A DNA stretch of 64,000 bases from positions 1 through 64,000 of the forward strand of contig NZ_LSTV01000002.1 in NCBI RefSeq assembly GCF_001644225.1. The letters are read 5' to 3'. How positions within the stretch are numbered: position 1 is the first letter of the stretch; every line of letters starts with the position of its first letter. The notes beneath the pieces are model-generated. The model was not told the origin of the DNA. It was given only the letters and a program-made list of their open reading frames with translations, and ran no database searches. Made by a program: the position numbers and the translations under genes. The DNA is from Microbacterium oleivorans. Lineage in GTDB: Bacteria > Actinomycetota > Actinomycetes > Actinomycetales > Microbacteriaceae. Positions 1 through 8,638 of this stretch are shown piece by piece.

Positions 1-114
1 GACGGAACCTACACCATCGGCCCCGCAGGATTCGCTGTCTTCCTCGTCCAGGGCGACACGATCGTCAACGACGTCACGGGAGACAAATACGCCCCAGCGG
101 ACTTGCGAGATTAG
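1..114 (+). CDS. C-terminal end of an unidentified protein
   Basis: The first 114 bases read as an open frame of 37 codons ending in TAG. The tail is acidic and ends KYAPADLRD. Only this fragment is present, so no family can be named. The gene begins upstream of the window and is followed at once by intergenic repeat copy A. No other frame gives a better reading here. Confidence 0.5.
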   Translation, partial: DGTYTIGPAGFAVFLVQGDTIVNDVTGDKYAPADLRD

Positions 115-140
115 CCCTCCTCAGCCCGCCCACCAGGCCA

Positions 141-238
141 CCGAAAACGCCCGCCGAAACCAGGTTCTGATTCACCTTTTCGGCGGGCGTTCTCGCGCGT
201 CCGCGACCACTCAGTCGAAAACGATCGTTTTCGGCGCG
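141..238 (+). repeat. Palindromic intergenic repeat, copy A
   Basis: The unit starts with CCGAAAAC and holds an inverted repeat (AACGCCCGCCGAAA at 146-159 pairs exactly with 178-191). It ends with the perfect 18-bp palindrome CGAAAACGATCGTTTTCG at 216-233. The distance from unit start to palindrome start is 75 nt, exactly as in copies B and C. It lies between two plus-strand genes, left of the metal island, in the same orientation as copy B. Its first hairpin could also terminate transcription of the preceding gene. Confidence 0.85.
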
Positions 239-331
239 GCCCGGGTTTGCGCCAATGGGGGTTTGGTGCGACGTTCTGTCGCGGGTTGCACTGCTCAGGT
301 CGCCCATAAACCCTCGTCGTAGGTTGGGCGC

Positions 332-961
332 GTGTCACCCGCCCGAACTCGAGCCACTCACCGCTTCCGGGGTGTGCTGGGCGCGATGATTGCCGGCAGC
401 CTTGCAGCCGGCCTAGCGGCATGTGCTGGAGAGAACGAGAACCTGGCGAACCAGTACCGCGAGGGCAACACTCAGGGCTTCATCTCTAGCGATGGCCGTG
501 TCGAGGAGTTTGCTGACGATGAGCGAGGTGAGTCCTTATCCTTCTCAGGGACGGCGGTCGATGGTTCGACCATCTCAAGTCAGGATTTCGCTGGCGATGT
601 TCTCGTCTTGAACTTCTGGTACGCCGCTTGCGGTCCTTGCCGCGCGGAGGCGCCTTTCCTAGACCAGGCATATGAGGAGACTGCCGACAGGGGAGCTCAG
701 TTTCTGGGCGTGAACATTTACGACGGTCCTGAGCAGGCAACGGCCTTTGAGGAGACCTACGGCATTCCTTACCCGTCGATACTCGCCCGGGGCGACGTCG
801 ACCTGAAGCTGGCCTTCGCAGAATGGACCTCGCTGCAGGCAGCGCCCACAACGCTCGTCGTAGATCGCAAGGGTCGCGTGGCCGCGCGGTTGTTCGGTCA
901 GTTGGAGGATGCATCGACGCTGCGCACCCTCGTCGAGGATGCGCTGGCCGAAAAAGGATGA
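332..961 (+). CDS. TlpA/ResA-like thioredoxin-fold lipoprotein
   Basis: Predicted extracytoplasmic thiol-disulfide oxidoreductase of 209 residues with a GTG start. A lipoprotein signal ends in a lipobox with Cys31. The thioredoxin domain (about 65-205) carries the CGPC active site at Cys100-Cys103 and a cis-Pro segment APTTLVVD. Members of the TlpA/ResA family reduce apocytochrome c or metal-site thiols outside the membrane. Context fits: a CDF metal exporter follows, and two signal peptidases II, CcsB, DsbA and CtaG lie nearby. Family assignment is firm; its exact redox partner is inferred. Confidence 0.85.
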   Translation: MSPARTRATHRFRGVLGAMIAGSLAAGLAACAGENENLANQYREGNTQGFISSDGRVEEFADDERGESLSFSGTAVDGSTISSQDFAGDVLVLNFWYAACGPCRAEAPFLDQAYEETADRGAQFLGVNIYDGPEQATAFEETYGIPYPSILARGDVDLKLAFAEWTSLQAAPTTLVVDRKGRVAARLFGQLEDASTLRTLVEDALAEKG

Positions 962-1047
962 CCCTCCCGCTGAGGACGCCGTCTCCCTCGTAGCTGGTTC
1001 TCACTCTCAACTAGGGCGACTTCCTCAAACTGGGCGCCGGATCGCCC

Positions 1048-1053
1048 TATCAT
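1048..1053 (+). promoter_or_regulatory. -10 box of a probable leaderless promoter for the ArsR gene
   Basis: TATCAT lies 7 nt before the GTG at 1060, placing the transcript start at or next to that codon. The segment just upstream contains the inverted pair GGGCGA/TCGCCC (about 1014-1047), a candidate operator for the ArsR protein. No clear -35 hexamer is visible. Confidence 0.4.
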
Positions 1054-1059
1054 CGCTAC

Positions 1060-1446
1060 GTGACGATGAATCAATTGCTGCCGGACAAGCTCCCAGGTGA
1101 AGCCAGCGACATCTACGCGCACCTTTTTCAGGCTCTGAGCGAACGGTCACGTCTCGCTGTGCTGCAACACCTCTCCCTCGGCGAGCACAAGGTTCGCGAC
1201 CTCGTTGCGCACCTTGGATTGGCGCAGTCCACGGTGAGCCGGCACCTCGCCTTCCTCTTGGAGTGCGGTCTTGTCAGGGTGCGCCCTGACGGCCGTTCAT
1301 CCTGGTATTCGATCGCTGAGCCAGCCGAGCTGGCCGGCTTGTTCGACGCTGCCGGGGCGCTCCTGCGAACCGTAGGCGATGACGCTGTCCTCAAGGGGCA
1401 TCTCCACAGCCACTCGACGTCCACCGCCCCAGGCGGCGCGCTCTGA
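1060..1446 (+). CDS. ArsR/SmtB-family metal-responsive repressor
   Basis: A 128-residue winged-helix regulator. The helix-turn-helix (about 45-70) reads VRDLVAHLGLAQSTVSRHLAFL, followed by the wing RPDGRSSWYSI. It lacks the CxxxC of CmtR, and its C-terminus is His-rich (GHLHSHST), a possible metal site. Start GTG 1060 fits a leaderless transcript; ATG 1066 is the alternative. Its stop overlaps the CDF exporter start by one base (TGATG), so the two are translationally coupled and it most likely controls that exporter. The sensed metal cannot be read from sequence. Confidence 0.85.
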   Translation: MTMNQLLPDKLPGEASDIYAHLFQALSERSRLAVLQHLSLGEHKVRDLVAHLGLAQSTVSRHLAFLLECGLVRVRPDGRSSWYSIAEPAELAGLFDAAGALLRTVGDDAVLKGHLHSHSTSTAPGGAL

Positions 1447-2384
1447 TGGGCGCCGGTCACAACCACGCCCCGTCCGAGGCGGGCGCGGTGCCGGGTGATT
1501 TCCGGCGGAAGCTGTGGATCGCTTTTGCGATTACCGCAACTCTCGTCGCGGTTCAGGCTGTTGGCGCCTTCGTGACAGGCAGCCTTGCGCTGCTCACGGA
1601 TACCGCGCATGCCGTGACGGACGCGTCAGGACTGCTTGTGGCGTTGATCGCAGCCAGTTTGATGCTGCGGCCCGCGACGGCGAAACGGACGTGGGGGTTC
1701 CGTCGCATCGAGGTGATCGCTGCCCTGGGGCAGGCATCACTGTTGCTGGTTGTGGGGACATATACCGCAGTTGAAGGTGTGCGGCGGTTGTTTGAGCCAC
1801 CCGAGGTTCCTGCCGGTGAGCTCCTGATCTTTGGGGTCGTCGGGCTGGCGGCAAACATCGTCGCGATCGTCATCTTGTCCTCCAGCAGGGCGGCGAACTT
1901 CAACATGCGCGCGGCGTTCTTGGAAGTCCTCAATGATGCTCTCGGTTCTCTGGGGGTGATCGTCGCCGCCATCGTCATCGCGACCACAGGGTTCCTGCAG
2001 GCGGACGCAATCGCTGGCTTGTTCATCGCTGCACTGATCGTGCCCCGCGCTTTCAAGCTGATGCGCGAGACCGGCAGTGTGCTGATGGAGTTCACGCCTC
2101 AAGGTCTGGACCTCGACGCCGTGCGGGCGCACATCCTTGAGCTGGATCACGTGAAGGATGTGCACGATTTGCACGCGTCGACGGTCGCCACGGGCCTACC
2201 GACGATTACTGCTCACGTCGTCGTGGAGGACGAATGCTTCACCGATGGCCACGCCGCCGACGTTCTGAAGAGCGTCAAGGAATGTGTTGCTGACCACTTC
2301 CCCGTGTCGGTCCTGCATTCGACGTTCCAGATCGAGACCGCGCACATTCAGGACTCCGAACCGTCGTCGACGCGACACGCCTAG
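1446..2384 (+). CDS. Cation diffusion facilitator metal exporter (CzcD/ZitB type)
   Basis: A 312-residue inner-membrane antiporter that would export Zn, Cd or Co in exchange for protons. Six membrane segments span about residues 23-210, and a cytoplasmic dimerisation domain (DLDAVRAHILEL onward) follows. The transport site in segment 2 is intact (Asp52, His55, Asp59). In segment 5 the usual HxxxD appears as Glu160-xxx-Asp164. The N-terminus is His-bearing (GHNHA). It is coupled to the ArsR gene. The CDF family is clear; the metal preference is not, and the His-to-Glu change may alter it. Confidence 0.9.
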   Translation: MGAGHNHAPSEAGAVPGDFRRKLWIAFAITATLVAVQAVGAFVTGSLALLTDTAHAVTDASGLLVALIAASLMLRPATAKRTWGFRRIEVIAALGQASLLLVVGTYTAVEGVRRLFEPPEVPAGELLIFGVVGLAANIVAIVILSSSRAANFNMRAAFLEVLNDALGSLGVIVAAIVIATTGFLQADAIAGLFIAALIVPRAFKLMRETGSVLMEFTPQGLDLDAVRAHILELDHVKDVHDLHASTVATGLPTITAHVVVEDECFTDGHAADVLKSVKECVADHFPVSVLHSTFQIETAHIQDSEPSSTRHA

Positions 2385-2400
2385 GCGAGTTCCGTCGTGA

Positions 2401-2799
2401 TTACATCACTGCGAGAAGCGCCGCGCATGCCTCCTCGCAGTCGCGGCTAGCGGCTAACCGGCCGCGACATCGAGCGGTGACTGCTCTGCCCTTGCACTCT
2501 TGGACGTACGCGGCGCGCGTGACACGGCAGGCCATAAGAGCGGCTCGGATACGCTCTCGGTCGGATGACGATGGGCGTCCGAGGGCGACCGCCACCTCCC
2601 CACACGCCTCAGCCCACTCAATTCCTCTGTCCTCGCAAAGGTCACGGTCGTCGACGTTCTCGTCTTGGGGTTGAGTGCTCTCGGGCGCTCCCGCCGCGCG
2701 CGCGAATCTTAGGAACGCCTCGATGTACGCCGCTCGCTGCGCGATAGTCAATCGACCGTCGATGGGGCGCAGCTGCAAAACGTCGCCAATCTGGGTCAT
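2401..2799 (-). CDS. Cys-rich hypothetical protein
   Basis: About 132 residues, soluble, of no family I recognise. It has seven Cys scattered along helical, Arg/Ala-rich sequence (DLCEDRG, EACGEV, MACRV, QECKG, DCEEAC), which could bind metal. I chose ATG 2799; a GTG at 2811 is possible. Neither has a clear ribosome binding site. It follows the ctaG-like gene on the same strand with a gap of about 36 nt and would be the last gene of that run. The reading frame could be spurious, as no conserved motif confirms it. Confidence 0.45.
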   Translation of the reverse strand: MTQIGDVLQLRPIDGRLTIAQRAAYIEAFLRFARAAGAPESTQPQDENVDDRDLCEDRGIEWAEACGEVAVALGRPSSSDRERIRAALMACRVTRAAYVQECKGRAVTARCRGRLAASRDCEEACAALLAVM

Positions 2800-2835
2800 G
2801 CGAGGGCCCACCGGGTGCGGTTTTGCGCGCGCGAC

Positions 2836-3783
2836 CTACACATTCCCGTCGCCCTTTCGCCGGAGCGATGTGAGGTATGAGTTGTACGCGTCGAGCTCAG
2901 GGTCGCCGTGCACGTCGGCATACCGTGCGTCAGCGGCGTCGCGTGCGGTGCTGACGCGGAACCACCGGTGCATTGCGAACATCAGCATCAGGAGGGTGGG
3001 AGCTTCCCCGTAGGACCAGGCCAGCCCACCCGCTACCTGCTGATCTGCGAGCGGATCGATTCCGAGCGTCAGCGAGGACGCCTCGAACGAACTGATGAGC
3101 AGGCTGGGCGCCACCATTAGGAAGACGCCGAAAAACGCGTGCAGTGCTGTTTCGACGAACACGTCTAACGCCCGCGCGCCTTCACTCATCCGCACGGGGA
3201 GCGGGTCGTCGGAGAGCACCGGGATGGTGAACACGATCCCCGCAATGAGGAACCCGATCTCCAGGGCGATGTGCCCGAGAGGGTTCGCGAGGATGGGGTC
3301 GGCAAGGTTGACGAGATAGAGACCGTAGAACGCAGACAGATAGACCGGCAGCGCAACCCACGGGCTGAGCACCCATTGTGCGGCGCGGCTGCGGAGGCCT
3401 CCATGCGCCGCCCGTAGCATCACACGTCCCACCCCGCGGTGAGGTGTCGCACGGAGCAGCAGTGTTCCCGGCGATCCGAGCACCAGAAGTGGCGGGATGG
3501 CCATCATGAGGGTGAGCTGCTGAAACATGAACACTGAGAACAGTGCGTAACCGTACGCCTCGACGCCTAGCCCGGTGACAGCCGCGAGGGCGATGCACCC
3601 AAGCAGAAAGCTCACCGATCGCCATACAGGCCAGCGTCGTCCCGCCTTCCACAGCCGTATCGCACCGGCAAGGTACCCCGCCGCGAGCAGTATCCCCACG
3701 GCGGGAAGTACCGGGAACTCGAGCGGGATGACACCGACGAAATCGCTTAACGTCGGCGGGCCGCTCAACGCCGACCCCCTCAT
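2836..3783 (-). CDS. CtaG-type cytochrome c oxidase assembly / copper-handling membrane protein
   Basis: A 315-residue polytopic protein of the caa3-type CtaG family (COG3336), which helps load copper into cytochrome oxidase in Gram-positives. Roughly seven or eight membrane segments are visible. Typical patches are FMFQQLTLMMAIPPLLVLGSP and the late AGGLAWSYGEAP. A short charged tail faces the cytoplasm. Actinobacteria often fuse such domains to CopD; here it stands alone. The copC-like gene lies three genes upstream on the same strand, supporting a copper role. Confidence 0.8.
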   Translation of the reverse strand: MRGSALSGPPTLSDFVGVIPLEFPVLPAVGILLAAGYLAGAIRLWKAGRRWPVWRSVSFLLGCIALAAVTGLGVEAYGYALFSVFMFQQLTLMMAIPPLLVLGSPGTLLLRATPHRGVGRVMLRAAHGGLRSRAAQWVLSPWVALPVYLSAFYGLYLVNLADPILANPLGHIALEIGFLIAGIVFTIPVLSDDPLPVRMSEGARALDVFVETALHAFFGVFLMVAPSLLISSFEASSLTLGIDPLADQQVAGGLAWSYGEAPTLLMLMFAMHRWFRVSTARDAADARYADVHGDPELDAYNSYLTSLRRKGDGNV

Positions 3784-3829
3784 GCGTATCGCAGCTGAGC
3801 CCTGCGACCCGCGCTGGCGGCATGAAGAG

Positions 3830-4162
3830 TCACGGGCGGCGCACCTTGATGAGTGCCCCGGCGATCAAGAAGAGGACGGCGGCGGCTGGCTGCGCCGCTG
3901 ACCAGATCTCTCCCGAGAAGGGAAGGGGGTAGGCCGGGTTCCAGATGATGGCGACAGCAACAAAGGCCGGTATCCACCACCACTGCTTGGCTTGGAACGC
4001 GAACCACGCCACGATGAGCGCGAGGATCGCGACGATGAAGAGCACGAGCAGGAACCACGGTCCGCCAAGCAGGACGGGCGCCAGGAAGAGGATTGCGGCC
4101 GCTATGAGACTGGGAGCGAGCGCGTTGCGCTGATAGACGGACGGGGCGCGTTTTTTCGCCAT
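3830..4162 (-). CDS. Small multi-spanning membrane protein, DUF6804-like
   Basis: A 110-residue protein with four hydrophobic segments and a basic N-terminus (MAKKRAPSVYQRNALAPS). The phrase FAFQAKQWWWIPAFVAVAIIWNPAYPLPF matches my recollection of the DUF6804 family, whose function is unknown. The start ATG overlaps the stop of the upstream lspA-like gene by one base (TGATG), which fixes the start and shows coupling. It belongs to the CopC-LspA-CtaG run. Confidence 0.65.
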   Translation of the reverse strand: MAKKRAPSVYQRNALAPSLIAAAILFLAPVLLGGPWFLLVLFIVAILALIVAWFAFQAKQWWWIPAFVAVAIIWNPAYPLPFSGEIWSAAQPAAAVLFLIAGALIKVRRP

Positions 4163-4704
4163 CACTGGGCGTGTCCCACTGTTGGCGCTGCGCTGCCCGG
4201 GCTTGATCGTCTCGCCGCGTCTGCTTGGCGCACTCGGCTCTGAGACCACAGCGTGGCCATAAGGATGATCGCGCCCACGGCAAGGGCGAGGTCAGCGAGG
4301 TTGCCGATGAACAGGGTGCCGTAGGCAAGGAAGTCGGTGACGTGCCCCACCCCAAACCCAGGTGGCGAAAAGAGCCGGTCAACTGTATTGCCGATCGCTC
4401 CGCCGAGAATGATCCCGAGCCCCACCGCCCACGGTGTTGTGCGTGCACGGATCATGGCTGTCGCGATGAGAGCGATCGAGACGAGTCCCAAGGCGGTGAG
4501 CAGCCATGGAGCCTGAGCCCCGAAGGACAACACGCCGCCCGGGTTGAAGGCCAGCCGCAGCGTCACGAGATCTCCGAGCAGTGGGAGACCTTCAGTTGCA
4601 CTCAACCCGGCGATAGCCGCCGCTTTGGTTGCTTGATCAGCCACCACCACGAGGCCAGCGGCAACGCACGCCAGCGCAAACCGCTTCTCCCGGCTGTCAG
4701 TCAT
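4162..4704 (-). CDS. lspA: Signal peptidase II, first copy (lipoprotein signal peptidase)
   Basis: A 180-residue four-segment membrane aspartyl protease that would remove signal peptides from lipidated prolipoproteins. Motifs present: ADQATK (23-27), FNPGGVLSFG, GGAIGNTVDR, and the two catalytic aspartates Asp124 (HVTDF) and Asp138 (GNLAD). The FIGNLAD segment replaces the usual F-FN-AD form and is shared with the second copy, so both belong to one divergent subgroup. It overlaps the copC-like gene by 8 nt and the DUF6804-like gene by 1 nt. This is unlikely to be the housekeeping lspA, which I would expect elsewhere. Confidence 0.85.
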   Translation of the reverse strand: MTDSREKRFALACVAAGLVVVADQATKAAAIAGLSATEGLPLLGDLVTLRLAFNPGGVLSFGAQAPWLLTALGLVSIALIATAMIRARTTPWAVGLGIILGGAIGNTVDRLFSPPGFGVGHVTDFLAYGTLFIGNLADLALAVGAIILMATLWSQSRVRQADAARRSSPGSAAPTVGHAQ

Positions 4705-5395
4705 CCCGTTCGCTTCCAGTAACCGTATTAGTCGTCGCGTTGGCGCGGTCGCGGCGTCGGCGTGCGCGGCCGACCATCATCACGGCGACCAGTGCGCCAC
4801 CGATCAGACCTACACCCGCGATCACCATCATGATCGGCAGGAACTCGGTTCCCTCTCGAGGCCCGGAGTGAACGTCTGCGGGCTGTGTCGCCGTTGCCGT
4901 AGGGGCCGGGGTTGGGTCCTGGTCGGCCTCGGAGCTCGACGGCGATGATGGGGTCGATTCTTCAGTACCGGTGCTCTGCGCGAGAGTGTAGGTGTACTCG
5001 TCGCTGATGGGGTGGCCGTCGCTGGAGACAACCCGCCACTGCACGGTGAAGGTGCCGGGCGTCGCGGCCTCGGTGATCGGTTGGGTGACGGTGTTGCCGT
5101 CGATTGCAGGAGACCCGGCGACGATGTCCTCACCGTCTGGTGTGATCACTGCGATCTGGACCGCACTTCCTGCCGTGAAGACTTCATCGCTGAATGTCAA
5201 AGTGACCTCGGCGGGTGGCTCAGTCGTTGTGGAGTCCGCCTCGGGACTCGCGGAGAGGAGACTGTCGTGTGCGGTCGCAGAGGTCGCGCCGGCAGTCATC
5301 CCCCAGGTGAGAGCGGCTGCACTGGCGACAAGCAGTGTTACCAGGCGCACCGATCGTGGTTTCCGGCTGAGTCGGCTAATGGGCGTATGGGTCAT
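4697..5395 (-). CDS. copC: CopC-domain copper-binding exported protein with C-terminal anchor
   Basis: A 232-residue exported protein. The signal peptide probably ends SATA before His43, so mature CopC begins with the copper-ligand His (HDSLLSASP). The second copper motif DGHPISDEY is present near residue 125. A Ser/Thr/Pro/Glu-rich linker and one C-terminal membrane segment (about 188-212) tether it to the membrane outside the cell. ATG 5395 has AAGGA at good spacing, preferred over GTG 5413. It heads the CopC-LspA-DUF6804-CtaG run. CopC proteins bind Cu(II) and are associated with copper resistance or acquisition. Confidence 0.88.
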   Translation of the reverse strand: MTHTPISRLSRKPRSVRLVTLLVASAAALTWGMTAGATSATAHDSLLSASPEADSTTTEPPAEVTLTFSDEVFTAGSAVQIAVITPDGEDIVAGSPAIDGNTVTQPITEAATPGTFTVQWRVVSSDGHPISDEYTYTLAQSTGTEESTPSSPSSSEADQDPTPAPTATATQPADVHSGPREGTEFLPIMMVIAGVGLIGGALVAVMMVGRARRRRDRANATTNTVTGSERDD

Positions 5396-5564
5396 GTTGT
5401 GCGGTTCCTTCACGTGCAGTTGATGATCAGGGGGAAGGGGGTTGGGTCTCGTCAGCGGGTTTCAGTGGGGTGGGACTGTAGGTGCCGAGTCGCCGATGGC
5501 CGCGTCAGCCGTGGGTCAGGCTTCTGCTGCGCGGCTGGGCTCACGGGCTTTTCAGCCGAGCGCG

Positions 5565-6977
5565 TCACACACGTACTCCCCGGTTTCGGAGGTGCGCTGC
5601 GGGATCCACTCGAACGCCGTCGCGATATACCTCGAAATGCAGATGGCATCCTGTGGAGGCTCCGGTAGTACCGGCGTAGGCGATGAGCTGGCCTGCGCGT
5701 ACCCGTTGGCCATAGCTGACGTTGTAGCCCCCGTTGAGGATGTGCGCGTATGCCGTGGTCGATCCGTCGCTGTGGAGGATCTTGATGTAGTTCCCCCACG
5801 AGCCGCTCCACCCGGCGAAGGTCACTGTTCCTGATGCTGCCGCGTAGATGGGTGCACCGCAGCTCGCTGCGAAATCGAGCCCACGGTGCCCGCTAGCGGT
5901 GCAGTAGCCATTGCTGCAGATGGTGCCGCGTGATCCAAAGTAGGAAGTCACGCCGCCGTGCGCTGGACGGACCCAACCGGAGGGTTGTACTTGTCCGCCA
6001 CCGCTGGCAGCGCCGCCGCCAGCGCTGTTCCCGCCAGTACCACCACCTCCTGCGTTTGCTGCCTGTTCACGCTCCTCTTGCCGTCGGCGCTCTTCTTCTC
6101 TTGCGCGCGCTGCGGCGGCTGCGCGTTCGCGGCGAATCCGCTCCGCTCGTTCCCTGCGGCGAACCTCAACACCCGTCTGGTAATCGGCCACCGTGATCGC
6201 GGTCGTATCTCGAAGGGCGGCGAGTTGTGCTTCGAGAACATCTCGGTGCTCGGATTGGGTTTCCAGCGCGACGAGGGCTGCTTGGGCTGCGGTTTGAGCC
6301 GCTTGCATCTTCTTCTCGGCGTCGTTCTTCCGCCGGTCACGCTCGGCGCGGGCGACTTCGGCCTGGGCGCTCAGGCTCTGGGCGTTGTCTCTGGCGCCGG
6401 CGGCATCGGCATACACCTCACGGTTCGCCTCGACGAGTCTGTCCATCGTGCCCAGGCGCGACAAGAGATCATCAGCACTACCGGGTTCTCCCGAGAAGAA
6501 GAGTTCCAGGGCGGGGTCGCGCTTGCCGGAACGGTATTGCTCCGTGATGAGGATGCCCAGTTTTTGCGCGGCAGCTTCTGCCCGGGCGGACTCCGCATCA
6601 GCTTGCGCCTGGAGCGCTTCTGCCCGATCGACAGCGTCCTCATATGCTTCGACGGCGAGCACGTGCTCCTGGCCGAGTCGCTCGGCTTCAGCTTGCTTGG
6701 CCTCCACATCGGATTGCAGCGACCGGATGAGCGTCTCGATGCGGGCGATCTCCGCGTTCTTCGACGCCTCGTTACGTCGTGCCCTTTCCACGTCGTCCCA
6801 CGTCGGGTACTTGGCGGCAAAAGCCGGGTCGCCCGGTCCTGACGCGAACCCCGCGATAAGGGCCCCGAGAGCCCCAGCGACAACGACGGTGCGGCGGGTG
6901 ACACCCCCGTGGAGGGCACGCAGTTCGGACGGGGTGGGCCCGCATCCGCAGTCTGACTCAACTGGACCGCTTCTCAT
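5565..6977 (-). CDS. Tat-exported M23 (LytM-type) peptidoglycan endopeptidase
   Basis: A 470-residue secreted cell-wall hydrolase. The N-terminus carries CGCGP and then a twin-arginine signal (TRRTVVVAGA, Arg28-Arg29). A long Ala/Glu/Arg coiled coil fills about 55-305, followed by a Gly-rich linker. The C-terminal Zn endopeptidase (about 335-470) has HRGLD, YAHI and HLHFE, so all zinc ligands are present. The layout resembles EnvC/RipA-like hydrolases that cut peptide crosslinks. Its start overlaps the stop of the second lspA-like gene (ATGA). A hydrolase in a metal island may open the wall for assembly of an envelope complex; that is inference. Confidence 0.88.
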   Translation of the reverse strand: MRSGPVESDCGCGPTPSELRALHGGVTRRTVVVAGALGALIAGFASGPGDPAFAAKYPTWDDVERARRNEASKNAEIARIETLIRSLQSDVEAKQAEAERLGQEHVLAVEAYEDAVDRAEALQAQADAESARAEAAAQKLGILITEQYRSGKRDPALELFFSGEPGSADDLLSRLGTMDRLVEANREVYADAAGARDNAQSLSAQAEVARAERDRRKNDAEKKMQAAQTAAQAALVALETQSEHRDVLEAQLAALRDTTAITVADYQTGVEVRRRERAERIRRERAAAAARAREEERRRQEEREQAANAGGGGTGGNSAGGGAASGGGQVQPSGWVRPAHGGVTSYFGSRGTICSNGYCTASGHRGLDFAASCGAPIYAAASGTVTFAGWSGSWGNYIKILHSDGSTTAYAHILNGGYNVSYGQRVRAGQLIAYAGTTGASTGCHLHFEVYRDGVRVDPAAHLRNRGVRV

Positions 6978-7543
6978 CTCGGCTCCCGCACCGCTGTGCT
7001 GACAGGCTCAGGGAGTACACGAACCCGGCGATCGCGGCGCGTGGAATGCTTCCGCACGTACAGGAGGACTCCGAGGCCGAACCCCACGCCGATGAAAATG
7101 TCGGCCAGGTTGCCGATGAAGAGGTTGCCGTAGGCGAAAAAGTCGATGACGTGCCCGTTGCCTCCGCCCGGGGGCGCCAGGAAGCGATCGAGGAGGTTGC
7201 CTGACGCGCCTCCGAGCACGAAGCCGATCGCGGTCGACCACCCCTTTGAGCGGGCGCGGGTCGCGCCGATGAGGAGCGCTGCGCACGCGATCGCGGAGAC
7301 CGTCGTCAAGACCCAGGTGGAGTCGGCGCCGAGCGACATGACAGTGCCCGGATTGAACGCCAGCTGCAGCCCGAAAAGGTCTCCCAGGAGAGGGACACGT
7401 CCGCGGGGGGCGAGCTCCATGATCGCGGTCGCTTTCGTTGCTTGATCGACTAACGCGGTGAGCGCGGCAACGGTGACGGTCAAAGAGAACAGCGAGACCC
7501 GCTGCGCTCCGGTGAGCGCCGTGGATGTGGATTTGGTGATCAT
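6974..7543 (-). CDS. lspA: Signal peptidase II, second copy
   Basis: A 189-residue membrane aspartyl protease closely resembling the first copy. It has VDQATK, LAFNPGTVMSLG, GGASGNLLDR, and catalytic Asp134 (HVIDF) and Asp148 (GNLAD). PPGxGxGHVxDFxAYGxLFIGNLAD is shared by both copies, so they probably arose by duplication within this island lineage. It lies 3 nt after the ccsB stop and overlaps the M23 gene by 4 nt. The only clear lipoprotein in the island is the TlpA-like protein, so the substrates may include other envelope proteins. Confidence 0.85.
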   Translation of the reverse strand: MITKSTSTALTGAQRVSLFSLTVTVAALTALVDQATKATAIMELAPRGRVPLLGDLFGLQLAFNPGTVMSLGADSTWVLTTVSAIACAALLIGATRARSKGWSTAIGFVLGGASGNLLDRFLAPPGGGNGHVIDFFAYGNLFIGNLADIFIGVGFGLGVLLYVRKHSTRRDRRVRVLPEPVSTAVREPR

Positions 7544-7546
7544 CGG

Positions 7547-8593
7547 TCAGCTCAGTCCTGAGTACGAGTGGAGACCTTTGAAGAACATGTTCACGACTGT
7601 GAAGTTGAACAAGACTGCGGCGAAGCCCACGATCGACAGCCATGCTGACCGCACTCCTCGCCACCCTTTGGTGGCGCGAGCGTGAATGTAGCCCGCATAC
7701 AGAACCCAAATCACGAAGGTCCACACCTCCTTCGTGTCAAAGCCCCAGTAGCGCCCCCACGAATCATTTGCCCAGATCGCGCCGGCGATGAGGGTGAATG
7801 TCCACGCAACGAATCCGACGATCGCGAAGCGGTACGCCAACGCTTCGAGAGTGTCCGCAGGAGGAAGGGTGTCGAGGTAGCTTCGCTTTCTCGCAGCCAC
7901 GGAGGGTTCGAGCGGCGCGATTTGCCGACGGGTCGGTGCCGTGTGTCGTTCTCGTCTGGACTGCAGGAGCTGCGTGACCGATAGTCCGCAGGCGATGGCG
8001 AAAAGTGCCGTCGCGAGGGAAGCGACGAAGACGTGGATCACCAGCCAGACGCTCTTCAACGGATCCATCAAGGGAGTGACTTCGACGTAGAACGACAGCG
8101 CCGCGCCCCCGAGGAGCAGGACCACCATTCCGATCAAGAAAGCACCGAGGAATCGGAGATCGTACCGTCGCAACACGGCGAGGTAGACGGCAACGATGAG
8201 AAGCGTGCCCGTCAGAGCGAACTCATACATGTTCGCCCACGGCACACGGTCCGCGGCGACTCCTCGCGCGAGGGTACCGCCCAGATGGAGGACAAACCCG
8301 AGGGTGGTCAGCGTGGTGCCGATCCGTGCCCACACATAGCGAGATGCTTTGTCACTTGCGAGGCGATCACTGGCCGCCGCAGTACTGTGCGGATCGTCTT
8401 CTGGTGAGGGACCCGTCGCAGGCCCGGTTCGCGAACCTGCCAAGACCGGCATCCGATGAGGCGTCACCGTGGACGCTGAGCGGCGGGAAAGGTCGGTCGC
8501 GTACGCCAAGAACCCGAGGGCGTAGACCGCAATAGCCGTCCACACCAGGAGCAGCGAGATGTCATCAAGCGTCAGAGTCGTCGGATTAGCCAT
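7547..8593 (-). CDS. ccsB: Cytochrome c biogenesis protein CcsB
   Basis: A 348-residue polytopic membrane protein of the CcsB/CcmC haem-handling family. It has an N-terminal anchor, a hydrophilic loop (about 35-80) and about seven further segments. The haem-binding WWD-like patch reads WGRYWGFDTKEVWTF near residue 285, with conserved His in flanking helices. CcsB normally works with ResB (Ccs1), which is absent here; a partner elsewhere or a different role must be assumed. ATG 8593 was chosen; GTG 8602 is in frame. It follows the DsbA-like gene. Confidence 0.85.
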   Translation of the reverse strand: MANPTTLTLDDISLLLVWTAIAVYALGFLAYATDLSRRSASTVTPHRMPVLAGSRTGPATGPSPEDDPHSTAAASDRLASDKASRYVWARIGTTLTTLGFVLHLGGTLARGVAADRVPWANMYEFALTGTLLIVAVYLAVLRRYDLRFLGAFLIGMVVLLLGGAALSFYVEVTPLMDPLKSVWLVIHVFVASLATALFAIACGLSVTQLLQSRRERHTAPTRRQIAPLEPSVAARKRSYLDTLPPADTLEALAYRFAIVGFVAWTFTLIAGAIWANDSWGRYWGFDTKEVWTFVIWVLYAGYIHARATKGWRGVRSAWLSIVGFAAVLFNFTVVNMFFKGLHSYSGLS

Positions 8594-8638
8594 GAGGGAC
8601 ACGATCCAAGCCGTTGTGCGGTGTCGATGTGTCGACCA

